NCBI GenBank assembly: GCA_008704415.1
Contig: VXIS01000187.1
Span: forward strand, 27,794 to 91,793
DNA from: Sphaerosporella brunnea
Lineage: Eukaryota > Ascomycota > Pezizomycetes > Pezizales > Pyronemataceae
Length of the DNA: 64,000 nt
Direction of reading: 5' to 3'
The stretch's first letter is position 1, and every line of letters begins with the position of its first letter. The notes beneath the pieces were generated by a model. It was not told the origin of the DNA, made no database searches, and saw only the letters and a list, made by a program, of their open reading frames with translations. Of the stretch, positions 1 through 10,999 are shown in pieces. Made by a program: the position numbers and the translations under genes.

Positions 1-350
1 AAAATCAAACTGCCAGACGGCACGTACGCGGTTTCGTGCCTGACCACCGGCCTGTTTGGACACAGCACAGGTTCTATGCTGTCGAAGAACCACTGCAGAA
101 CCGCTTCTTCAAATGGTCTCCCAGGCCATGCTGTCCAGCGGTCGCCGTCGTGCAGATCCTCTGGCACATCATCCTGGTGGTGATCGAACAGGGCCCACAG
201 CTCTGGAACGTCGTTGATCACGCAGCCCCACAGTTCGCCGTATAGGCTCGCGTCGGTCACGAAGCGAGTAGGTTTCGACGCGCCGGGTCGGTTGCCGGTG
301 TCGTTGAAGATGTGCGGGCGGAGCGGGTCGTAGGTCGAGTTGAGGGGCAT
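1..350 (-). CDS. FunK1-type protein, N-terminal part (partial)
   Basis: An open frame runs on the minus strand from an ATG at 350 to the window edge (about 116 residues, no stop), so the gene continues beyond base 1. The segment YGELWGCVINDVPELWALFD, then DGDRWTAWP, then YVPSG lines up with the N-terminal part of the FunK1 gene at 5950-8457 (LDELRGHVEFGCDALWDRFD, DGYRWTDWP, FIPSG). In FunK1 proteins this region precedes the kinase domain, which would lie outside the window. The alignment to the second copy is my own by-eye reading. The ATG is chosen because it is the first in this frame and precedes a short Pro/Asn-rich leader. Function unknown beyond family membership. Confidence 0.75.
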   Translation of the reverse strand, partial: MPLNSTYDPLRPHIFNDTGNRPGASKPTRFVTDASLYGELWGCVINDVPELWALFDHHQDDVPEDLHDGDRWTAWPGRPFEEAVLQWFFDSIEPVLCPNRPVVRHETAYVPSGSLI

Positions 351-520
351 CGGTTTGGTGTTGCGCGGTTGTTGTTGGTGTGTTTTGTTGTGGCAGCCGC
401 TGCCAGGGCAACCGTTGAACGCCACACCAGCGCCACAAACCAGCCACCGCAGGCGTAACAATCTAGCCACATGCAAGCCACCACCAAGCAGGGTGAATAC
501 TCATATTGTACTAGGACACA

Positions 521-711
521 GTGCACAATATCGTGCACAGCGACGTGTCCCTCAATAACATCCTCCTCCACCCTCAGACAGGCACACCCGCGACGGCCCA
601 TACAGTTTCTTCATCAATTTTAACTTCGCAATCGACCCCGAGCGACAGCGAGTGTGCGGGGCCGCTTTCATCACCGGTACGTTCAGATACATGCGCATTG
701 ACCTGCTGACA
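521..711 (+). pseudogene. FunK1 kinase-domain fragment, frameshifted
   Basis: Plus-strand reading gives IVHSDVSLNNILL, the catalytic loop of FunK1 kinases (normally H-R-D-x-S-x-N-N), and after a one-base frame change near 575 gives FINFNFAID, then FITGTFRYMRIDLL, the activation-segment region. The HRD arginine is Ser and the DFG-type aspartate is Asn, so even repaired it would lack a standard metal-binding residue. Homology stops at 711, where telomere-like GGGTTAGGGTTAG begins. It lies head-to-head with the FunK1 N-terminal gene at 1-350, about 170 bp away. Clearly a remnant. Confidence 0.8.
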
Positions 712-724
712 GGGTTAGGGTTAG
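712..724. repeat. Telomere-like tract (TTAGGG-type)
   Basis: Reads GGGTTAGGGTTAG, two units of the TTAGGG repeat, exactly at the downstream edge of the FunK1 kinase fragment. Too short to be a telomere; an interstitial telomere-like tract, possibly left by break repair. Confidence 0.6.
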
Positions 725-1574
725 TCTTTCGTGCAGCCATCGGGCGGAAACATATTTCTTTCGTCACGGCGATTCGACCGTCTTGCTCTGCTGCCCGGTT
801 CTGTCGTTTAAGCCTGCGCCTGAGGCATGGCGAGAGGAATGCCGAAAAAAAAGCTGAGGCAGCAGCAGGTGTGCAAATGTAGCCCATGTTTGTTTCAAAG
901 CTAACAATCGGACCCGTCACCATGTGACGTGTATGAATTCGTCCACCGAGCCTGGAAGATGCAGGATGGCCACACAAGAAAACGCCAAGAGCAGAACCGC
1001 CGTGAGTTCCACAGCGCTGAAAATGCGAAGACGGCATTTTCATAGCGCCGCCGTGAATTGGCGATCTGGGAAAGCGTGGAATTGTTGACGACTATGTGTG
1101 TATGTGCCAGCCCCGATAACTGGATTCCGCGTACGAAACTGTGTATGCAGAAACGGCAGGCCATGTGCTTCGGAGGTTGTCTACCCCCGCCACATCGTCA
1201 ATAGCGAATCAGCAAGCGTGCTTGCACATATATCACAGGCTGCGTGCCCATGCTGTGCATGAAAAATCTTCGTCTTTCACTGACTGGAAACTAGCATGTC
1301 TGCGAGTGTCATTGCTGCGCAAAATGCCTCGACGTAACTCGACGTATAGACTCGCGTGGAAGGCTCCAGTGAAAGATAGGGGTCGATAATTCGTTTCAAG
1401 CAGGTCGCTTTCTGGTACGTCACTTAATTTTGGGCAGACTTATGCTCGACATCACAAAACCTGAGAGACGTAAACAACTTTGTATCATGAAGCTACCTCC
1501 ATCTAGTAGAGATCTCAATGCCTGAGTAAAATTGGTGACGTCAAGATGGATAAAGTACAGCCATTTTAGGAATT
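725..1574. other. No supported gene
   Basis: Only short overlapping frames without recognisable motifs. The longer minus-strand frame at 552-1043 is the antisense shadow of the FunK1 remnant plus chance sequence. Confidence 0.5.
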
Positions 1575-2543
1575 TCACAGGCCAAGGTGCGCCTCCGCGT
1601 CACTCCTCTTGTCCTCAGCTTCTCTCGGCCGCTTCTCCTTCTTCAGCGCCTCGAGCCGCGTCTTCAGCGCCTTGATCTTCGCGTCGTTCCTATGCAGATC
1701 CAGCAGCATCCCTGCCCTTTTAGTCCTCCACGCCGCCCGAAACCCTTCCCGCTGGGCCTCCACAGCCGCCAGGCGAAGCTCCCAGCCGTTGCGCTCGGCC
1801 TCTTTGATTGTTCCGTTGGCATCCGGCAGGCTTGCGGCCCCTGCCTTCTGCGTGACAGCAGCCTCTCGCATCTCATTGACGCCGGCCAGGATTGGCTGCA
1901 TTATTGCCTGGAACTCCTCGCGAGTTACACCATCAGGGGCTGGTGACGGAGGCTGCGGGAATACATTATGTGGGGCGGCATCGTGCGGTTGCGGTGCATC
2001 CGATAGGTCGGCGAGTCCGCTATCCTCGGCCGCCTCGATTGCGTCAGCTTGATCAATGTCCTCGTTGTCCTCAGGTGGTGCCGCAGCCTCATCGGGGGCC
2101 CTGCGCATGGCTTTGGGCAAGACAAACGCGACGTGCTCGTCCAGACGCGCCGGAGCATCGGCAACGGGCCAAGAGGTCAGCCACTTGGCCTTTGACTGCA
2201 ACGACGCCTTCAGCAAATTGTTGACGAACCCGTACAGCGCCATGTGCCCGTCTTCGAGGGTGTACAGGCCGGGGTAGTGTTCGTATACGCGTGTTTCATT
2301 CCTGTGCGCGTGTCAACTAGCTGCTATCTCCAGGCGGTCGCCGGAGGGGTCTTACGCCAGCACACGCAACATAATTTTGCGCATAGCATTGTCCGCCAAT
2401 GTGGGCTTGAAGTAGGTGTCCATCTCGTGCCACCCGTGTTGGCGCATCGCCTGCACCAGTAGCTTGTGCAGCGGATATTCTTCCATCTGCGCTACACCGG
2501 CGTCCTTGTACACGCCGGTCAGCGTTAATCGATGCGACGACAT
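1575..2543 (-). CDS. Unknown protein with C-terminal coiled coil (two exons)
   Basis: Exon 1 runs 2543-2356 and exon 2 runs 2301-1575, separated by a 54-bp intron (GTAAGA at the 5' end, GCACAG at the 3' end). Splicing joins MLRVLA to NETRVYEHYPGLYTLEDGH in frame, giving 304 residues from the ATG at 2543 (a frame upstream begins with TTG). Residues 1-100 or so are a compact mixed region; the middle is acidic and Ala/Pro rich; the last 80 residues (from about EEFQAIMQPIL to KRPREAED) are charged and predicted coiled coil. No family recognised. The intron and the intact frame argue for a real gene; an intracellular structural or regulatory protein is only a guess. Confidence 0.65.
2302..2355 (-). 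other. Spliceosomal intron (54 bp)
   Basis: GTAAGA donor, GTTGACA branch-like sequence, CACAG acceptor. Size is typical for basidiomycetes. Removing it restores the frame between two open stretches on the minus strand. Confidence 0.7.
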
Positions 2544-2849
2544 GAGATTCAAAAGGTTGGAAAGTGTGTTGGTGTTGTTATTTTCGGAACGGTGGGAGAT
2601 GTGGGGAAGCGGAGAGGAAGCAGGAAAGAAGGAAGAAGCGCGCTGGTTTGCTTTGGGTGGGAGCGAGCTGATTTACCCGGCGCCATCAGATTTGCAGCTT
2701 GGTACCCCGGGGCCTGTTGAGACATGGAGTATTGATACTGTAAGAGAGGAGAGTGTGAACTGGTGTTACATAGTGGGACCCGTTCGAGTGATCAATCCTA
2801 ACTCAGCCCCGTTGGAGTGATGAACCCCGTTCCGTCCCAGCCCCGTTCG

Positions 2850-3780
2850 AGTGATAAATGCCGTCCGCTCCCAAGCCCACGTCGCAGCCCTGCTCATCTG
2901 ATATGTGCCGCAATGGCCGAAAATGCGATACATCGCCATATCTCACGCATCTGGGTTCCAATTCGTCGAAAACTGCAGATCCATCACTTGCGAGGATCGT
3001 TTGCCAGGTGGTACACGCGCTGTGGCTATACGAACACGGCAATGGAGATTTGTTGCCGGACGTGACCGCACACTTCACCGGGCAAGACCTTTCCCTTCAC
3101 GTACTCGGATGGACCTGGCACAGCTATCAGACGTACTTGGGTGTTGGAAGAATCAGGATCGATCGTGGTTGACCGCAAACCGCCGGTACATACAGCAATG
3201 TCCGGACGCCCGAAATTTGACTACATCTCCCCTGTCTGCATGCCAATCCATCCACGACCGCAGATCCCTCGTCTCCCAGCATCCTTTGTTTGCTGGTGGG
3301 TGGCATATGGCCGTACGAGCACGGCAAGGCAGATATCTAGCCGGCTGTGATCGGAAACTCCAACCGCCCAGGTATCTCCCTTCCGCAAGTCTGATGGGCC
3401 TGGTACCGCTATCAGAGATAACAGGGTGTTGGACGAATCAGGATCGGGAGGATTTATACCCAAGGGACCGCACACCGCAGTTATATACAGCAATGCCCGG
3501 ACACCCGAAATCTGACTATATCTCACCTGTCTGCATGCCAATGCATCCAGAACCGTAGATCCCTTGCCTTCCAGCATCCTTCGTTTAGCGCGAATCGCCC
3601 GGCGGTGTTACGGACACGACAAGGGAGATATCTTGCCGGACATGAATGGACACTTCACGCGCCAAGACATCTTCCTTCCCGCAGGCAGATTGTCAGGCAC
3701 GACCCGGAAACATAATGGGCTGTCGGGCGAATCAGAGCCTAGAATTGTTTTACCCAAGTGAGACCACACGTGGCGGGTAA
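2850..3780. repeat. Tandem repeat, about 296 bp x 3, diverged
   Basis: Three imperfect direct copies. Anchors: CCCGAAATTTGACTACATCT at about 3210 and CCCGAAATCTGACTATATCT at about 3506, with a more diverged first copy near 2915. The second half of the unit (a GGCAAGG/GGCAATGG-AGAT block and CTTCC-rich stretch) recurs near 3030, 3325 and 3625. Open frames across it on both strands (for example 217 codons at 2905-3558) show no family signature, and I treat them as incidental. Confidence 0.7.
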
Positions 3781-5949
3781 CGTGCCCACCTCCGGAACTT
3801 GAGCAAAGCTCCTTTGCCTCCACAACTGTCCACACTCGCGGTCACACGAACACCAGCGCAAATCAGACATCAAGGGGGGTGACGAATCCCCTCACGACCC
3901 GCAGAGATAGCTCCAATGGAGACGACACAGCAGCCTGCGCAGCGGCTGGTGGCACACCGATCACCGATAGGCTTTGGGCAGCCAAAGGTTGTGGGTAGAC
4001 GTCCGAACAGGCGGCTAAGGTGATTTGGTGATTCGCATCCTGCCACGCATCGTGGCCCGCCGCTTGCGCTGGTGCCCTAGGCAACCTGTCCGCACCGTCC
4101 GTCGTGGCTTTCAACGATAGCCAGGGACCCGTTTCCGAATGTGCCGGCGGGGGACGCGGATATGCGGCGTGTTTTTTGCCGTTTCCGTGTTTTTTTGCGG
4201 GCATTCGGTGATTGCTGGAGGAACCTCAAAAGCCGGTCAAGGGATGCGTATAGCCGCGCTTTGTCGGTAGGCGCAGTGAATCCTGCATCGGTTGGACTGT
4301 GTTCGTGGCGTGTGGCAGCGGCCCAACGGCTCACGCCCGCCTTTTGCTCCAGCCCTAGTTTGGCACAGGAGACATGCTCGCTCCCTCGTCACTCCGGCGG
4401 CTGAATATATGCATTCAACCGATAATTTTGGGGTCTCGGTCGAGGAATGCCTGCTAAGTCATCGATTCATCATACGTAAAGTATGCGTGCCAATGCGAAC
4501 CGTGCGTCTGCCTCACGCAACGGACGTGTTGGCAGTCGCGCAACATGTACGTCGCAGCGTTTATGCGTTATATGGGGCTAACCCTATCGACGGGCTGCAC
4601 TGGATGCCGCTTGATATGGTCGCGTGCGGTCTGTACTCTGCAGAAGAGTGTGCGGGCTCACGCGATCAAGTGCACGGCTGTCCGGGTGAGAGCGGAGTCC
4701 ATGCATCCCGGCCGAGTTCTCGCGAGCGACAGCCGGTGGCGCGGAGCCGATGCGCTGGACTGCAGTTTCGGCCGTCACAAAGGCCTGGCGGGTGGTGTGT
4801 GTTTGCCGTGCCAGGCGATGAGCAGCGCCGACTGATTCGGCAAGCCACGCTTCACGGTCGAGAACTCGTTCGGGACTGGTTGCATCTCTCCTGCTGTATT
4901 TACCGTGATCCTGAAACTCGTTATTTTCCTCAGCGGCGTGATATCGTGTGATTGTGGGGTCATCGGGATGGCGCTTTCCTATCGGTGGATTCGTCTTGAG
5001 TTTTCGCATCTTGTACATCATGCAGGCTGGTAGCGCTTGCTGATTTCTCTGCACATAAGGCTTCTCTGCGAGCATGATGGCGGACATCATCCAACCCTAA
5101 CTCCTCGCCAATAGAAACCCCGTGATCTCGGCTATCCGGGCTTCGCTCGGGCCGAACCGTCCTGGCGCGGGAGCACCATAGCCGGTTTAGTTCATTTGGC
5201 GACGTTCATATTTTCACTTGAGTTCTCCAAGCAACAATGATTTTGGGCACGTTGCAGGAGATGTTACCTGCGATATCGTGAGCGGCGGAGTCGGTGAACA
5301 GCATGCTTCACCATCCACGTGCCGCACGCACTTGAAGATGCGAAGACTGATGGTTGCCACACCAAGTACGCACCCGCTCTGGCGTCTTTTTCACCATGGG
5401 GTAGGATTCTGTGGGTGTCGGGCTGTTGAACCCAAGCCGAACCCAGCATGAACCGGTGCCGACCGAACGTCCGACGACGATGACGATAAAGTTGGCGGCG
5501 ATGCGGACCCCGCCAGAGACGACGGGTAATGGAAACCTCATCGCTGGGGGCTCTGAGTGAGCACGGTTCCAGTTTGAACGTTGGAGGCTTTGGTCCGCAT
5601 CGGGACGGAGCGATGTCCCCCCGACGCTCATCACGGAGGGAGCGTAAACAGAAAGGCATGGGCTACAGGAGAGGACGGGGACGTTCCCGGGGAAAGCCAC
5701 CGCAGCCTTGAGGGTCCGGATGTCTTTTCGTGGCTGGTGTTGATGTAAGCATGTGGCTCGCACTGCGACAGTACTTTTGCGCTATTGCACCTTGTATAGT
5801 TGTGGGTAATTGTGTGGCGGTGCGTGTGGCGCAAAAGATTGGTGGCTGCAGGGTGTTACGCACAATGATTTGTCAGCCAATGACACAGATCTGATCGATA
5901 AGACTGATAAGATTGTCTGGTACCTAGCAACGACAGAGCGGCAACCACA
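3781..5949. other. No supported gene; scattered chance ORFs
   Basis: The longest frame (4292-4951 plus, 219 codons) and its antisense partner show no motif, repeat or splice pattern I can recognise. A telomere-like AACCCTAA occurs at about 5093. The last part (about 5700-5949) should contain the promoter of the FunK1 gene; no convincing TATA box seen. Confidence 0.4.
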
Positions 5950-8457
5950 ATGACAACAACAACAACAACAACAACACCAACCCCAGCAACGACAACGCAA
6001 ACAACAACAACGACGCTGCATCGCGATCCCACCATCCACCTCGACAACAACACCCACATTCGCGCCGTTACCAATTTAGCGATGTCATTCACGTCGTCCT
6101 CGCTGTCCCGAAAGCGGTCGCGCCTCGAAGAAGAAGAGCACGCGCCGTCGCGTCGTCGCGCGCCCGCCCCCCACATCCCCCGTAGCGCGACCGAACATGT
6201 ATACACCGCGACAGCGAGACGCCACCGCCGCTCGCCCCGTTTCTCTTCCAACCCGGTTTTGGTCGCCAGCCAGGCGGTGCATTCCGCCCCAGCAGAGGTA
6301 TCCGCGTTCGTGACGCCGCGCCGACCAAGCTTTGTCTGTGCTCCCACGATGCAGTCCACTCCCATCACGCGCAACTCCGGCAACGTGCACGCGCTGTCTA
6401 CCAGCGAAAGCCCTTTTCGCGCCCCTCCCTCCAATACCGTTCGTTCGTAGATGGATCTGCTGCTGCTCGATGAGCTTCGCGGCCACGTCGAGTTTGGATG
6501 CGACGCGCTGTGGGACCGCTTCGATGTCGACACGTTCGATCACCTGTCTACCCAGGCGACAGCGATGGGCTTGCACGACGGTTATCGGTGGACCGACTGG
6601 CCGCAGATCGCGTGCGAAAGCAATGTTCTGTCGTTCCTGGAGCATGTTTTCCACGAGTTATCCCCTTTCATACCCGCAGAGCTGACGACGTACCGATTTA
6701 TCCCGTCGGGTCGTGTCCCACTTCGCAACGGCGACTGCCCCCGCAAGACCGACCTCGTCTTTGCTACTACCTTCGGTTCCGTCCGGAATCCTTTCCCGTC
6801 GTCGTCGGACGCGGCGCCGTCGTGGGCAGATGTCCGGGTGATCGGCGAGCTCAAGGCAAATCCCGAGAAATCCGACAACGACTCCACCGTCGTGCAAGTC
6901 GCCAACTACGTCCGCGAGGTCTTTGGCAACCAGCCGGGGCGTCGGTGGGTGATGTGTTTTACCCTGTGCGGCAAGGAGCTTCGAATATGGCAGTTTGACC
7001 GCGGTGGTGCTGTTGGCTCCACCATCATCAACATCGACGTCGAGTGGAAGCTCTTCCTGCGTACCTTCTTTTCCTTCGCTACTCTCGATCCAACATCGGC
7101 CGGGTTTGACCCTACCATCCGCTGCGTCATGCATGGCTGGGAAGACACTTTCGACCCCACGCTTGCCGCATACTCGCCCGAGCCGTCTCGTCCCTTCATC
7201 TGAGTTCCCGCTGCGATCCGGGGCGCGCCGCCCACAGCCACCACCGTGCTGCCCCCTTCCATCGCACCTTTCCACCCAGCAACATGGTCGCGCGTCGAGC
7301 TGCAGCCTAGTTCGATGGCGAAGCGGTGGGCTATCATCACGCGCACCGGACTCTGCTCCCGAGCCAGGCTGTGGGGTACCGAAGACTGGACATATGTAGT
7401 CAAAGACCAATGGCGAGCACCGGAGCGCGGACCCGAAGGCGACCTGATCCGACAATGCTCATGTTTAGATGCAAGCGGCCTCCCGCGCTGCATCTGGCAC
7501 GGGGATATCCGTGTGTTCCAAAACGGCATTCCGGCGGGCGAAGGTATTCCCTCTCTCGGCATTCCTGCGCGCGAAGATATTGCCTCTCTCCGGCCCCGGT
7601 CCGCAGGCCCTGGGGCGACTCGGCCCGCTGCGCTGACAGCTCTACACTTGCGCAAGGTCTCCGGCAACAGCCACTACCTCCTGCGCGCTGGCTGTCATGT
7701 CCAAAACCGTGTTCACTCGCGTCTCCTCATTTCCCCCGCTGGCATCTCGCTGAACCGCTTCTCGAGCTATAGCAACCTCCTCACCGCCCTGCGTGACGCC
7801 ATCTCAAGCCAGCGCCACATGTTCTACGCCCACCAGATCCTGCATCGCGACGTCAGCGTCAACAACGTGATCCTCTGCACGCCTCTCAGCGGCCCGGCCG
7901 CCGGAGTCCTCATCGACTTCGACCTCGCCATTTCCACCACCCGCACGACCACCTCCGGCGCGACGCAGCGCACCGGCACATTCGATTTCATGGCGCACGA
8001 GATCCTGGAGAACCCGCAGACGCCGCACACACCTCTCCACGACCTCGAAAGCTTCTTCTACGTGCTCCTCTGGCTGGCTATCCACTACGACCGCAGCGGC
8101 GGCCGCCGCGACCCCCCGCCGCGGGAAACTGTTTTCCCTGAACCACAGCTGGGCGATGCCAACCCCTACATGACTGCGGCGTTGGCGAAGTGTCGATACA
8201 GAGACCCCGACGACTTCCGGCAAAAGGTCCTGCCGACTATTCACCCGGATGCCAACTGTCTGCGCAAGGTATTGCGCAGGTGGCATAGGGTGCTGTTTTT
8301 TCGCAATCAGGACGCCGGGTGGGAGTCGACCGATGATGAGGACGAGGACGATGACGAATTGGACCCAACGCGTGATGTTGAGAGGCGCTGGACGGAGACA
8401 TATGATGCGGTGCTGGCGCTCCTGCAAGAGGGCATCGATGCACTGGCCGGCAGGTGA
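5950..8457 (+). CDS. FunK1-type protein kinase, two in-frame stops or introns
   Basis: One frame of about 835 codons broken only by TAG at 6448-6450 and TGA at 7201-7203. Residues 1-166 are Thr/Ser rich and basic (KRSRLEEEE, a possible nuclear signal). The next 250 codons, from 6451, form the FunK1 N-terminal domain: KTDLVF, then VIGELKANP, then VANYVREVFG and FTLCGKELRIWQFDR. The last 400 form the kinase: VVKDQWR (Lys), LHRDVSVNN catalytic loop, LIDFDLAI in place of DFG, GTFDFMA, DLESFFYVLLW, and an acidic tail. Each stop could sit in a short intron of frame-keeping length: 6385-6450 (66 bp) or about 7189-7236 (48 bp), both with weak donors. Otherwise the gene has two nonsense mutations. Known of the family: fungal-specific kinase, targets undefined. 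Confidence 0.8.
5955..6020 (+). repeat. CAA/ACA microsatellite coding poly-Thr
   Basis: An ACA/ACG-rich triplet tract encodes the Thr-rich N-terminus of the FunK1 frame (eight Thr after Met, then further Thr runs). Length variation there would not shift the frame. Confidence 0.6.
7525..7590 (+). repeat. 33-bp tandem duplication inside FunK1 kinase
   Basis: Two adjacent 33-bp units (7525-7557 and 7558-7590) encode GIPAGEGIPSL and GIPAREDIASL. The unit is 11 codons, so the frame is kept. It sits in the kinase N-lobe between the WHGDIRVF strand and the RVHSRLLISP segment, where FunK1 proteins commonly vary. Confidence 0.75.
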
Positions 8458-9829
8458 GGTCGCGCGACCGGCGTGAGATGCAGGGTGATTATCATTCTGG
8501 GGTATTCAAGGCGCAATTTAACGTGCACTGAGCGCCGAAGGGCTTATGGCACAAGGACGGGGATGGATGGAGCGTGCCGGTTTCGGTGAAGGGAGAGGAC
8601 GTTAGTGAGTGCGGCGGGCCCGTGTCGGTGAAGGGAGAGTTGGCCGGTTGGTGCGCATATCATTGGTAGAGTAATGCTAGGAAACGATGGGGCTGGCGGC
8701 GCGGGCTGGATATGGTAGAGTCAGGACTGGGCTGAGCGGTCGACCAACCGCGAGGATACGAAAAGACAACAGTGAAACGGCCAGGAAAATTGGGCGGATG
8801 GGGTGGCGGGTACTGGGTGGCGGTGATTGGAATACTGTCGGAAGGAAGGGATGTGTAGGATAGTGGTGGATATAGAGACGCGCTGTATGGTTTATCGCAC
8901 TCCTGATAAAAACGACATCAGCTGGCGTGCATCTAAACAGCACTTGTGTGACTTCCAGGCGCTGTGTCGGGACGCCAAAGAGACCGTTGCTACTCACAGG
9001 CTGATCCCCAGCCGCGCACGTATAGATGCTTGTTTGTGGCATAGACAAACTATCTATCCCGCCATTATCGCGGGAATGTCGCCCACTGGTATGCCAACGC
9101 GCCAATGTCAAAGAGGGTTTGCTACGTCCCCGTTCCGTGCCACCACCCTCCGCTGGTAGGAGCCTCGCTCATCCGGTCAGTCACAGCCGCGTGTGAGCCG
9201 GCGGCGGCGGGGGAAGGGGGGGTGGGGGGAATCCAACACGAGCTGGAGAGGAAGTGAAAGTTGCATCCCTGTCAACTTTGATGCTTCAATCGTGCGCAAC
9301 AGAGGATTCCAAAAAACATGTGTTCTGTCCGGGGGGTGACTGGGCATGCGTCTGACGATAGCGGTCGTGGGAGAGTTCAACAAATCCGGAGTTCAACGCG
9401 TTTGAATCACACCGGATCTGGCGGGGACTGGCTGGTATGCAGTCCGAGGGATGATGGGATGATGGGATGATGGAGCGACTTCCAAGCGCCTCGTGACTCT
9501 GGTGCCCGCGCGAAGCTGAAATCCGCGGACAGCTGGAATATGCCGGGCTCGTTCCGGTGTGCAGTAGACCGCGCCGTCGCTGGGAGGGGGGAGATATCAC
9601 GCGCTCGCTGCGGCGGCTTTTGATGCCGATGGACCTCCAAGCGGACGGAGCTTTGTGCTGGCTGAGCGAACACCGGCGGCCGCGAGGGTGGTTGGTAAGC
9701 CACGGGGTGCGGGGTTGGAAGTGTTTACCGTCGTCACACGCGCTTGATGGCGTGGCCTGGGAGTGGCGGGGTAGGTGAGGCAACTTGAGGGTAGAAATGG
9801 AGAATGGGGGTAGGCGTGGTTTGGGCTGG
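8458..9829. other. FunK1 3' flank; no supported gene
   Basis: Contains a short direct repeat (GTCGGTGAAGGGAGAG-like at about 8583 and 8622) and a G-rich stretch near 9205-9235. The minus frame of 194 codons at 9286-9870 is Ser/Pro/His rich without motif and is probably incidental. Confidence 0.4.
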
Positions 9830-10060
9830 CTGTTGTGGGGCTGTGAGTGTTCGCCACACAAGAGTGGCAAGGGATACTGGGTCCGCGGTTGTGAGGTTCA
9901 GCACACTGACGGAATATAAAAGGGCAGGAATTCTGACTAGTGAATCGTAGGAGTGGGGGAGTTGCCTCGCATCCATGTTCCAAACGACCGGGAACAGAGC
10001 GAGGGCGGGTGATTGGGAGTTCTGGGGGAACGCCAGTTGGGGAAATATTGAGGATGATGG
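9830..10060. repeat. Dispersed repeat, copy 1 (copy 2 at about 11760-11990)
   Basis: Shares order and wording with 11760-11990: a GTGTTCGCCA block, a GGTTCAGCAC block, GGAATAT, then CCAGT/ACTAGTG and a GGGG-rich block followed by GGAAGC. Diverged, and no coding signature, so its class is unknown. Confidence 0.4.
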
Positions 10061-10109
10061 AAGCTGCCAGGGCGACTATCGCCAGTATCTGTGCACTGAG
10101 GGGCGGAGA

Positions 10110-10985
10110 AGCTTCAGTGCAACGCCGGTGCTGCCTGCCAGCGTATGGTTCCTGAATATTATCCTCCTATGCTGACATCGCTTGGTTTTCGTGCGCAGGT
10201 AACGTCGCGGTCACGGATCTATTGGATCTCCACGGATGTCTATCCTTGATGACCGGTGCCGTGCTGGCTACAAAGTGTGCAAGATTCCGGGATGCCTCGA
10301 GTAACAGTGTTCATCTTTGAACCCGGACGCGCAGCCTATTTTTGTTGACTCACTACAGTCCGGAACACGTTCTCACGCACCAACCGTCGAGCGATTGCAG
10401 TGGATGGTGTGGCCCCTCGGGCGGCTAGCGCTACAGCCCATGTGGAGCTTTCTGATTGGTCCTGGAGATGGAGGCCGCAAAGAAAACCCCCTATGACTGC
10501 GCCACCTAGGTACTTTGCCGCGCGTCAGGTTTCGGTTCCTCGCGTAATCTTTCAAGGGCGGTATGCGCGGTGTGGGCAGTGCTGATGGAGTTATGATGGA
10601 ATGCCTCAGGGTAACGAGACACCTAAGCGGAGGAGGGGGCGTGCGGTGGTTTGTTTTGTTTTAATCATAATGCATTCGATCGCATGCGATCGTGGGATAT
10701 ATAAGAGGAGGGAGACGGTGCTACCACTTAGGCCTAGTCCGGCTCTCTCAAGAAAAACAAAGCAAGGAAATCGCAAATTATATACACAAAAGACTGTTGC
10801 CACCTGCCGCTGCTCGTACGCATAAATGGTACCTCTACGTCTCTCCTCCTGGGATGGCGACCACTCCTTGGACTAAGCGGCGGCTATGGCATGCCAACGT
10901 GTACCTCATGTTTGATTAACTTTACAAACGTTCTCAAGCCTACCGGTTTACCTCCATGTACGTATTGGTCGATGAATTCATGGTT
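10110..10985. repeat. Dispersed repeat of about 0.5-0.9 kb, copy 1
   Basis: Matches 14575-15100 over about 500 bp (GGTTTTCGTGCGCA near 10180 and 14627; CACGGATCTAT; AACAGTGTT; CCACCTAGGT) and resumes at 10870-10985 against 15855-15960 (TATGCCAACGTGTACC). A LINE 3' end at about 10640-10830 interrupts copy 1 where copy 2 has unrelated sequence. No coding signature; could be an LTR or a non-autonomous element. Confidence 0.5.
10640..10830 (-). mobile_element. LINE 3'-end fragment (5'-truncated)
   Basis: On the minus strand it reads CGATCGCATGCGATCG (a perfect stem-loop), then AATGCATTATGATTAAAAC and an A-rich tail. The same stem-loop plus ATGATTAAAAC tail follows the pol gene of the LINE at 43206-44837 and the coiled-coil ORF at 29161. 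This copy has only the 3' untranslated end, the usual outcome of target-primed reverse transcription stopping early. Confidence 0.65.
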
Positions 10986-10999
10986 TGCTTGCACAAGCC

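Noticed and set aside
2905..3558. 217-codon ORF across the tandem repeat, considered as WD40-like on either strand
   Set aside because: The 296-bp period does not fit WD40 units and no GH...WD pattern is present.
4292..4951. 219-codon plus ORF, and a short RYM-x-L-x-L-x-TG match to FunK1 at 4560
   Set aside because: No family signature; the resemblance to FunK1 covers a few residues and is not reflected in the nucleotides.
5856..6533. 225-codon minus ORF opposite the FunK1 N-terminus
   Set aside because: Shadow frame with long Val/Cys runs produced by the CAA microsatellite.
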